NCBI GenBank assembly: GCA_934875675.1
Contig: CAKXIK010000051.1
Coordinates: 1-17,476 of the forward strand
Direction: 5' to 3'
DNA from: an uncultured bacterium
GTDB lineage: Bacteria; Bacillota; Clostridia; Oscillospirales; Acutalibacteraceae
DNA length: 17,476 nucleotides
Shown here: piece by piece, positions 7,931-13,547 of the stretch
How positions within the stretch are numbered: the first letter of the stretch is position 1
Layout: each line of letters starts with the position of its first letter
The notes under the pieces: generated by a model
Seen by the model: only the letters and a program-made list of their open reading frames with translations
Told to the model about the DNA's origin: nothing
Database searches by the model: none
Program-made: the position numbers and the translations under genes

Positions 7931-7967
7931 AAAAAAACAAGCCTCTGCACCATTCACAATGCAGAGG
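7931..7967 (-). terminator. Intrinsic terminator hairpin in the nusB leader (candidate attenuator)
   Basis: In the minus-strand RNA, CCTCTGCA pairs with TGCAGAGG (7967-7960 with 7949-7942) around a ten-base loop. CTTG and a run of seven U follow, the full form of a Rho-independent terminator. It stands between the promoter at 8029-8057 and nusB, about 80 bases before the start codon. An upstream CTGCAC (8010-8005) could pair with the GTGCAG of the 3' arm, and CACAAT with the loop ATTGTG, giving competing folds. The alternative reading is a second terminator for the spoIIIA operon. Confidence 0.65.
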
Positions 7968-8028
7968 GCCATGTCGGAAATTGCAGTCCGCCGGTCGTTC
8001 AATTGTGCAGGTACAGTAAATCATTTTT

Positions 8029-8057
8029 ATTTTACCACACTAACAGCGAATATTCAA
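8029..8057 (-). promoter_or_regulatory. Sigma-A type promoter for the nusB-xse-ispA operon
   Basis: On the minus strand TTGAAT (8057-8052) is separated by exactly 17 bases from TAAAAT (8034-8029). The -35 hexamer is identical to that of the dxs promoter in this window and the -10 matches five of six consensus positions. It lies downstream of the spoIIIA terminator and upstream of the nusB leader hairpin, so nusB can be expressed independently of sporulation. Confidence 0.65.
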
Positions 8058-8087
8058 CGCAAAAATATACATTTTTCTTTGTATATA

Positions 8088-8117
8088 CAAAAGAAAGGGG
8101 CACCAACCGGCGCCCCG
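8088..8117 (-). terminator. Rho-independent terminator of the spoIIIA operon
   Basis: On the minus strand GGGGCGCC and GGTGCCCC form an eight-pair stem (one G-U pair) with a GGTT loop at 8116-8097, followed by TTTCTTTTG. It begins eight bases after the spoIIIAH stop. The other strand also has a T-rich run after the stem, but no plus-strand gene reaches it. Confidence 0.85.
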
Positions 8118-8124
8118 TGATTTT

Positions 8125-8721
8125 TTATTTGACCTCTACGATAATAATGTTTTCGAAGGGAATCGCGGTGGCATTTTTTACGATATCTTTAATTGTGATG
8201 GTTTGACTTGCGAGCAATCCATCGCTCGCAACCAAAATGTTGGCAGTACCGTTTTCCAAAAACGCAAGACAACCGGTAAATCCCTTTGCTTTGAGCATAC
8301 TTTCAATTTTCGACTCCTGCTCAATGTTTTTTGCAATGGCAGCAAGCTGATCAACTGCTTGCTTTTTAGCTTTCTCATCTGAATCTGCCGATTTAACCGC
8401 TTGCTGCAACAGTTCTGTGGCCTCATCCCTGGCTTTTTGCCGGGAAAGAGAGGCCTCGGTGAAATAACTTTCCGTGCTTTTGGTCATGGATTCTGTCGGC
8501 GCCGGAGAAGCTGCATTGCCTGATTCCGTCCCGCTCTCCAAAGAGAACGTTGAGGTTACCGTTTCGGAACCGTTCACATACTGGGCATCCCCAATATTCG
8601 GCTGGGAAACGGAGGTACCGGTTTGCAGCGCACTGGGGCTTGAAAAGCGCCAGTTGATGTACACCGCCGTGCCGAGCGCCAGCACAAGTGCTGCCAAAAC
8701 AATATGTCTTTTTTCTATCAT
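8125..8721 (-). CDS. spoIIIAH: Stage III sporulation protein AH
   Basis: Mother-cell membrane protein whose extracytoplasmic domain binds forespore SpoIIQ across the intermembrane space, forming the channel of the feeding-tube apparatus. The product has 198 residues, with a single N-terminal membrane helix at about 7-24 (VLAALVLALGTAVYINW). A low-complexity Ser/Thr/Gly-rich linker spans about 28-80. A YscJ/FliF-like ring-building domain follows from about 90: SRQKARDEATELL, VDQLAAIAKNIEQESKIESMLKAKGF, and a C-terminal strand region ending FENIIIVEVK. The ATG at 8721 has AAAGGAAC upstream. It is the last gene of the operon, with a terminator directly after it and a 70-bp gap from spoIIIAG. Confidence 0.92.
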   Translation of the reverse strand: MIEKRHIVLAALVLALGTAVYINWRFSSPSALQTGTSVSQPNIGDAQYVNGSETVTSTFSLESGTESGNAASPAPTESMTKSTESYFTEASLSRQKARDEATELLQQAVKSADSDEKAKKQAVDQLAAIAKNIEQESKIESMLKAKGFTGCLAFLENGTANILVASDGLLASQTITIKDIVKNATAIPFENIIIVEVK

Positions 8722-8791
8722 GTTGTAACCGTTCCTTTCTGCTGCGCGACCCGCATGTCTTCACACAAATTGTACGCGCCTGCCGCGCCGA

Positions 8792-9361
8792 TTATGACAG
8801 TGGCGCCACACAGACTTTGGTAGAATTTACGGCCAGAGCCGTTGTTACTGCATTAATTACTCTTTGTTGAACGGTTGGATCTCCTCCTCCCTGACAGACA
8901 ACGACAACTCCTTTAATGGTAGGCTGCACCTCGGTGACAACGAGCGCCTGTTTTCCAGAGCCATTGTCCACAATAATATACGATTTTTCCTGATCCCCGC
9001 TCTCTTCTGTTCGGGTGGTACTGTTTGTACTGTCCTGTGTCTTGTTTTCACTTGTTTTTTCTTCCTGTGCATAAACATACTGAATTCCGTTTTCCAGTGT
9101 GACCATCACCTTACAATCACCGGCACCGGCGATGCTGCCAACAATGTCAGTTAATTTTTTTTCCAACTGAGCTGCATATTCATCTGCGGAAAGAATCTGC
9201 GTTTGTCCCGACTGTGTTTGAAGGGCACTTGCTCCGCTGCCTCCCGAAAAATAAGTAGAGGCGAAAATCAACACAATTGCAAGAACTCCCACAGCCAGAA
9301 TGACCTTGCCCCCTTTTTCACTTTTTAAAAACGAAGTGATTGAGCCCGCTTTCTTTTCCAC
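8792..9361 (-). CDS. spoIIIAG: Stage III sporulation protein AG
   Basis: Component of the SpoIIIA-SpoIIQ complex; in B. subtilis SpoIIIAG forms a large ring in the intermembrane space. The product has 189 residues, with a single membrane helix at about 17-39 (GGKVILAVGVLAIVLIFAS). The C-terminal domain contains AAQLEKKLTDIVGSIAGAGDC, KVMVTLENGIQYVYA, and a Thr/Ser/Glu-rich insertion around 117-141. The conserved end is ALVVTEVQPTIKGVVVVCQG then VQQRVINAVTTAL. The start is GTG at 9361 with AAAGGGATGG upstream; the ATG in that block is out of frame. The neighbours are spoIIIAF (36-bp gap) and spoIIIAH. Confidence 0.93.
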   Translation of the reverse strand: MEKKAGSITSFLKSEKGGKVILAVGVLAIVLIFASTYFSGGSGASALQTQSGQTQILSADEYAAQLEKKLTDIVGSIAGAGDCKVMVTLENGIQYVYAQEEKTSENKTQDSTNSTTRTEESGDQEKSYIIVDNGSGKQALVVTEVQPTIKGVVVVCQGGGDPTVQQRVINAVTTALAVNSTKVCVAPLS

Positions 9362-9397
9362 GATGAACCATCCCTTTCCCTTGGCAACTTTACAACG

Positions 9398-9877
9398 CTA
9401 TGCTCCTGCGCACTGGCATTCTGCTGTAACTCCTAATTCAGCTGAAATCCAGCTGCGGATTTCCTGCTCCCGGGCATAATCGGCTGAATTAAGCAAAACC
9501 ACTGCACGGCTAATTCCAATTGTTCCGGAATCATCAACATGCACCGATACCGTGATGCGTTCCGGTGTAATATTATGCTGAATCAGCAGGCTGCGAATCA
9601 GATTTTGCACACTTTGCTGTGCAACGGTGCAGCTTTGCTCCGCAACACGGGAAGAAAGTTCTTCCGGAACCGATGCAGTCTGCACCGTATCTGCGGAACC
9701 AAGCGAAATCTTTTGCAAAGCTTTACCTGCCGGGAGCAACACTGCACAAAGAAAAAAAATCGCGGTCACTGTTCTTGCAGATTTCTGCATTTTTCCACTC
9801 GGGCAAAGCAGTTCCATTAGAGCACAGGCTGCAGCTGCAAAGCATGCACCAAGCACCCATATTTTCACCTCATTCAT
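9398..9877 (-). CDS. spoIIIAF: Stage III sporulation protein AF
   Basis: Mother-cell membrane component of the SpoIIIA complex. The product has 159 residues. Two hydrophobic helices lie at about 6-25 (IWVLGACFAAAACALMELL) and 34-53 (ARTVTAIFFLCAVLLPAGKA). A soluble domain follows that resembles the ring-building fold of SpoIIIAG/AH (SLLIQHNITPERITVSVHVDD, SRAVVLLNS, EIRSWISAELGV). The ATG at 9877 follows a canonical AGGAGG about ten bases upstream, unlike the AAAGG-type sites of many neighbours. It sits 28 bp after spoIIIAE. Assignment rests on position and topology as well as motifs, since AF is poorly conserved. Confidence 0.9.
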   Translation of the reverse strand: MNEVKIWVLGACFAAAACALMELLCPSGKMQKSARTVTAIFFLCAVLLPAGKALQKISLGSADTVQTASVPEELSSRVAEQSCTVAQQSVQNLIRSLLIQHNITPERITVSVHVDDSGTIGISRAVVLLNSADYAREQEIRSWISAELGVTAECQCAGA

Positions 9878-9905
9878 AGCCGGACGACCTCCTCTTCCGT
9901 TTGCG

Positions 9906-11168
9906 CTATGACGCTTTTACTGACAATACAATTCCGGTAGAAATAATCAACAGGGCAGCACAACAAAGCAGCACTGCCAAAAAAAGTCCCAAAACCGATG
10001 AAATTGCTTTGAGCAAACCGGAAATCTCTTTTTGGTCAAACAACTCTCCTGCTGCCGCACAAAGCTCTGTGGCAACAATCCAAATCAGAAGTTCCAAAAT
10101 CAGCGGCAGAAAGATTGCGCCGCCCGCCAAAATTCCGAATGCACCGACCGAGGATTTTAATACTCCGACATATCCCCGCACGGAGGTATAGGCATCACTG
10201 AGTGCACCGCCAACCACCGGAACCGCATTGCCGATCACCATCTTGGCTGTTTTTACAGCAAGAGAATCCGCCGCACCTCCTGCTGCTCCCTGCAAAGAAA
10301 GAATGGTGACAAAGATGGTCATTACGAACCCCAACAACCATTTAACAAGCTTTTGCAAAAAAGAATGAATTCCTTGCAAATTGATTTTTGGCGCAGCTGC
10401 AGAGACCACCGACAACGCAAGCAGCATTTGCAACGAAGGTGCAACGACTGTTGAAATCAGCCCCGAAGCACCCTGTGCGGCGGCAATTGTGGTTGCTGAA
10501 TAAGCTCCGGCTGTAACCGGCTGACCATTTGCTATCATAATTCCTGCATAAACCGGAACAAACGAGATTAAAAATGTAAATGCGCCGAGTGCCGTATCCT
10601 GTGCACGAGAGATTAAAGAAACAATCGGCGTTACAACCACCGCCGCCGTCATCAATACACAGGCAATTGAGAACACCTGTGTGATTTCATCGTTCAAAAA
10701 TGAGGTTTTTACACTTTGCAACAGTGCGCACAAGGCAATAATTCCAATCACACAAAGCGCTGCACGCAGCGGACCGGCTGCTTTTTGCTGCGCCAGCAAA
10801 GCCGTCTGCTGCATGATATCATTAAAATTAAGCTGAAAGACACCATCCTCCGAAAAATCTGCCAGTCCCAATTCCTGCAGCAGCTGTTGAGTTTCCTCCG
10901 GCAGCTGTTCCGAAAGCCCCTGTGCTCCGCTGGACTCCAGCTGTTCCCTGTAAATATCCTCTCCGGGATTCATTTCTTCTGCCGCCAGCACAACCGTTGG
11001 AAAAAGGAGCAAAATTGCAAATGCAAAAAGCATGACTTTGCAGGCGGTTAATCGAAATGCAGCCGCGTCGTTTACCTTGAATCTGCTTTTTTTTCTTTTT
11101 AATAGATATTGCGTCTTCACATTTAGAAAAAGGCTTTGAAAATTTTTCATTTCTGTTTTTTCAACCAT
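9906..11168 (-). CDS. spoIIIAE: Stage III sporulation protein AE
   Basis: Large polytopic membrane protein of the SpoIIIA apparatus. The product has 420 residues. The N-terminal hydrophobic stretch around 42-62 (VMLFAFAILLLFPTVVLA) looks like a cleavable signal or first membrane helix. Residues from about 65 to 130 form a soluble region (EMNPGEDIYREQLESSGAQG, LSEQLPEETQQLLQELGL). Some seven hydrophobic helices follow, with conserved SFVPVYAGIMIANGQPVTAG and AVPVVGGALSDAYTSVRG typical of SpoIIIAE. The start is ambiguous: the ATG at 11168 abuts an AAAGGA block and a second in-frame ATG lies at 11150. It follows spoIIIAD after 48 bp. Confidence 0.94.
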   Translation of the reverse strand: MVEKTEMKNFQSLFLNVKTQYLLKRKKSRFKVNDAAAFRLTACKVMLFAFAILLLFPTVVLAAEEMNPGEDIYREQLESSGAQGLSEQLPEETQQLLQELGLADFSEDGVFQLNFNDIMQQTALLAQQKAAGPLRAALCVIGIIALCALLQSVKTSFLNDEITQVFSIACVLMTAAVVVTPIVSLISRAQDTALGAFTFLISFVPVYAGIMIANGQPVTAGAYSATTIAAAQGASGLISTVVAPSLQMLLALSVVSAAAPKINLQGIHSFLQKLVKWLLGFVMTIFVTILSLQGAAGGAADSLAVKTAKMVIGNAVPVVGGALSDAYTSVRGYVGVLKSSVGAFGILAGGAIFLPLILELLIWIVATELCAAAGELFDQKEISGLLKAISSVLGLFLAVLLCCAALLIISTGIVLSVKAS

Positions 11169-11216
11169 TCCTTTCCTGCAGACTTCTTTGCTGTTTTGTC
11201 TGCATTGGAATGAACA

Positions 11217-11603
11217 TCATCCAATGAGGGATACTGCCAGATCAATCACGGCGCGAAACAGTGGTAACGCAAGCACCGCTACTGCAACACGGCCGGCAAA
11301 TTCAATTTTACCTGCAAGCGAACCTTCCCCCGCATCCCGGCAAGCATCCGCCGCAAACTGCACCAAAAAACAAATTCCCAGCGATTTTAGCAGTATTCCG
11401 GCGTATTGGGTATTGACATTTGTCTTACTCAAAAAAACCTGAATCTGCGTTGTAATGGGCAAAATTTGCGCAATAACAGCCGCCGCAATAATCACGCCGG
11501 TACCGATTGCCAGCACAGCCGAAATTTCCGGATTTGTTTTTCGGATGAGCTGTGCGACCAGAGCCGCTGCAATTCCGGCTACGGCAAGAACTGCGATGTC
11601 CAT
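11217..11603 (-). CDS. spoIIIAD: Stage III sporulation protein AD
   Basis: Small polytopic membrane protein of the SpoIIIA complex, 128 residues. It has four hydrophobic segments: about 2-20 (DIAVLAVAGIAAALVAQLI), 27-47 (ISAVLAIGTGVIIAAAVIAQI), 66-86 (QYAGILLKSLGICFLVQFAA) and 103-127 (FAGRVAVAVLALPLFRAVI). The AADACRDAGEGSLAGKIE stretch with its conserved D-x-G-E core is typical of the family. The ATG at 11603 has GAGGTG about seven bases upstream, a classical site. The gene begins 15 bp after spoIIIAC; the two small proteins are usually paired. Confidence 0.94.
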   Translation of the reverse strand: MDIAVLAVAGIAAALVAQLIRKTNPEISAVLAIGTGVIIAAAVIAQILPITTQIQVFLSKTNVNTQYAGILLKSLGICFLVQFAADACRDAGEGSLAGKIEFAGRVAVAVLALPLFRAVIDLAVSLIG

Positions 11604-11618
11604 CCGTATTCACCTCAT

Positions 11619-11813
11619 TTACAGTCCAAACACCGACTTGATCGTTGCGAACAGCGTATCAATTTCCTGAATAATCATCATCAGCACCACTACAAGCCCC
11701 GCCAATGTCACCATCATTGCCTGCTCCTGCCGCTCCGCCTTGTTCAGAATTTGATTGAGGACTGCCACAATAATACCGATGGCAGCAATTTTAAAAATCA
11801 GATCCACATCCAT
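11619..11813 (-). CDS. spoIIIAC: Stage III sporulation protein AC
   Basis: Very small membrane protein of the SpoIIIA complex, 64 residues with two hydrophobic helices. DVDLIFKIAAIGIIVAVLNQ begins at residue 2, and AMMVTLAGLVVVLMMIIQE spans about 32-50. The ending FATIKSVFGL is conserved in clostridial homologues. I prefer the ATG at 11813 (MDVDLIF), about twelve bases after AAAGG. An in-frame ATG at 11825 directly joined to AAAGG would add MGIT; B. subtilis SpoIIIAC does begin MG, so this is not settled. It lies 36 bp after spoIIIAB and 15 bp before spoIIIAD. Confidence 0.93.
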   Translation of the reverse strand: MDVDLIFKIAAIGIIVAVLNQILNKAERQEQAMMVTLAGLVVVLMMIIQEIDTLFATIKSVFGL

Positions 11814-11849
11814 CGTGATACCCATCCTTTCCGGTATTCCAAATGAACA

Positions 11850-12356
11850 TTACAGCAGCACAAGATCAATTCCCAGGCCAAGCAGCACGCCAAGCAAGAC
11901 AGAAAGCCTGCCTTTGCGCTGCCGTTCTTCTTTTGCATTCTGCCGAACCTCGGCAGCGGATGCCTTGAACAACTCACAATGAGAAACCTGACCTTCCACA
12001 TCGCTGGTACCCAAGCCCGATCCAAAATCACGCAGCAGCTGCAAATCCCGTTCTGGCAACGAATTTCGCTTTGCAGAGCAGATGGCTGCTTGTTCCCATG
12101 CCAGAGGAAACAAAAGCCCCTGTGACAACCGCTCGCGGCAAAGCGCAATTAACTCTAATCTGCCGTTTTCCCTGCAGTAGCGTTCCAGCAGCTCTGGCAC
12201 AGGAAGCGCTGTGTAACGAATTGACGCTTCTGTAAAATGCAAAAAATCCATAAATTCATTCCAGAATGCAACACGGTCATCCAGCCTGCGGCACCGCAAG
12301 ATTCCCACCAACGCCGAGGTTAGAAAAAACAGAACCAATCCTGCTGTTTTCACCAA
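11850..12356 (-). CDS. spoIIIAB: Stage III sporulation protein AB
   Basis: Membrane-anchored component of the SpoIIIA complex; structurally related to type II/IV secretion inner-membrane platform proteins and thought to work with the ATPase SpoIIIAA. The product has about 168 residues: an N-terminal helix (TAGLVLFFLTSALVGILRC), a cytoplasmic helical domain with FMDFLHFTEASIRYTALPVPELL and the conserved LGTSDVEGQ, and a C-terminal helix LSVLLGVLLGLGIDLVLL. The start is uncertain: TTG 12356 or GTG 12353 stand well from AGGTGAT, while GTG 12365 would give 171 residues, the length of the B. subtilis protein. Every candidate lies about 75-90 bp inside the spoIIIAA reading frame, so the overlap is real. 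Confidence 0.92.
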   Translation of the reverse strand: MVKTAGLVLFFLTSALVGILRCRRLDDRVAFWNEFMDFLHFTEASIRYTALPVPELLERYCRENGRLELIALCRERLSQGLLFPLAWEQAAICSAKRNSLPERDLQLLRDFGSGLGTSDVEGQVSHCELFKASAAEVRQNAKEERQRKGRLSVLLGVLLGLGIDLVLL

Positions 12357-13308
12357 GCAAATCACCTGCCCGGAATATTTTTTGAACAGAACCACGCACC
12401 GCACCAGAGCCAAGCAGTGCAACAGAATGAAATGCGCCGCTGTACAAAAGCCTCTGCACTACCGCGCGGTGCAAAAGCTCTTCTCTGCTGCCAGCATGCA
12501 CCGAAATAATCATGACTGCACCGGCATTCATTCCTGCTTCCAATGCCAGTGCTTCTGCTTCGGTGCCAATCTCATCACAAATCACATATTCGGGAGCAAG
12601 TGTTCGCACCGCCTGCAAGATTCCTTGCGCCTTAGGATATCCATCCAATACATCGCAACACGGTCCAAGGTCAGACTGACGTTCCCCCTGCCAACTGCCT
12701 GCCAGTTCTCCTCGTTCATCCACAACTGCAACCGTATGTGGCGCATGTCCTCCCCCGCCGGAAAGCTGCCTTGCAAGATCTCGCAGCATGGTGGTCTTCC
12801 CACTGCCAGGTGCTCCTGCCAATATAATTCCGCCTGAAAGCGCCAATGGAAGAACTGCATCTGCCACTCCGGGAATTTCTCTTGCAATGCGCAGGCTGAT
12901 TCCCGAAATGGAGCGCATTCCGGTAATTTTTCCATCTGTTATGACCGCTGTTCCACAAAGGCCGGCACGATGACCGCCCCGAACCGTAAGAAAACCTTCT
13001 CCAATCTGACTTTGACAACTATGTACTGAAAATTCGCAAAGGCGATGGAAGGTTTCACTAAGATCTTCTTTTTCTGCTAACAAATTGTCGGCGCCGGGCA
13101 TCAGCGAAACACCCTGACGCGACGAAACAAACCGGATGCCTGTGCTGCCGCTGAGAGCCACCGGCTGACCCATACGCAAACGAATCTCGCTCACCTGCGC
13201 TGTGATGCTATGCGGTAAAAAACAAAGCGTTTGCTGCAGTCGCGTGCTGAGAAACGAAACCGCGGAGTCAAAGCTGTTTTCACGAGTTCCTGCCTGATTC
13301 ACAACCAT
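12277..13308 (-). CDS. spoIIIAA: Stage III sporulation protein AA, secretion-type ATPase
   Basis: AAA-type ATPase related to type II/IV secretion ATPases; it energises the SpoIIIA channel in the mother cell during engulfment. The product has 343 residues. Walker A GAPGSGKTT is at 165-173, AVVDERGE at 194-201, and the Walker B-like YVICDEIG at 241-248 with Asp245 and Glu246. A conserved HAGS follows at 271-274. The N-terminal region has SEIRLRMGQPVAL at 40-52 and GFLTVRGGHRAGLCG at 105-119. The ATG at 13308 has AAAGGTG upstream. The C-terminus extends about 35 residues beyond the usual end and covers the start of spoIIIAB. B. subtilis SpoIIIAA is about 307 residues. First gene of the eight-gene operon. 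Confidence 0.95.
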   Translation of the reverse strand: MVVNQAGTRENSFDSAVSFLSTRLQQTLCFLPHSITAQVSEIRLRMGQPVALSGSTGIRFVSSRQGVSLMPGADNLLAEKEDLSETFHRLCEFSVHSCQSQIGEGFLTVRGGHRAGLCGTAVITDGKITGMRSISGISLRIAREIPGVADAVLPLALSGGIILAGAPGSGKTTMLRDLARQLSGGGGHAPHTVAVVDERGELAGSWQGERQSDLGPCCDVLDGYPKAQGILQAVRTLAPEYVICDEIGTEAEALALEAGMNAGAVMIISVHAGSREELLHRAVVQRLLYSGAFHSVALLGSGAVRGSVQKIFRAGDLLGENSRIGSVFSNLGVGGNLAVPQAG

Positions 13309-13389
13309 ATCACACCTTTTCTCATCATTTGCTTTTGCACGGATTCACATAAGCCAGTCCCGCGCTCTTGTTTCATTTTATTGAGCAAA

Positions 13390-13412
13390 GGACAAAGATA
13401 GAACCTGTCCCC
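13390..13412. repeat. GGACA...TGTCC imperfect palindrome, possible REP-like element
   Basis: GGACA at 13390-13394 is matched by TGTCC at 13406-13410 around an eleven-base core AAGATAGAACC, followed by CCA. The pattern looks to me like the terminal piece of a class of small dispersed palindromic sequences with a GGGGACAGGTTC core. This is recognition from memory without a search. It lies between spoIIIAA and the terminator after ligA. Confidence 0.3.
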
Positions 13413-13430
13413 ACAGAAAATTTTGCACGC

Positions 13431-13475
13431 AAAAAAGCATCGGATTACCATACGTTGGTATCCCGATGCTTTTTT
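13431..13475 (-). terminator. Bidirectional intrinsic terminator after ligA
   Basis: GCATCGG at 13437-13443 pairs with CCGATGC at 13463-13469, and inside it TACCA (13446-13450) pairs with TGGTA (13456-13460), loop TACGT. There is a run of A before the stem and a run of T after it, so each strand's RNA has a stem followed by U. On the minus strand it closes the ligA transcript, whose stop lies about 70 bases upstream, and isolates it from the spoIIIA operon. Confidence 0.88.
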
Positions 13476-13547
13476 ACTGATTTTATTTACTGTTTTAAGA
13501 AAATCCCCGACGAATCCTTTGTATCAAGGTCTTTGCAGCAATCAGGC

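Noticed and set aside
7850..8002. In-frame N-terminal extension of nusB of about 50 residues
   Set aside because: It runs through a terminator hairpin and its U-tract, has no ribosome-binding site at its TTG start, and the NusB family begins at the inner Met after an AAAGGA site.
13309..13430. Sigma-E type promoter before spoIIIAA
   Set aside because: The operon is sigma-E dependent in B. subtilis, but I could not find a CATACA-like -10 with a suitable -35 at the right spacing on the minus strand. Nearby candidates such as CTTATGTG with AATAAA have wrong spacing.
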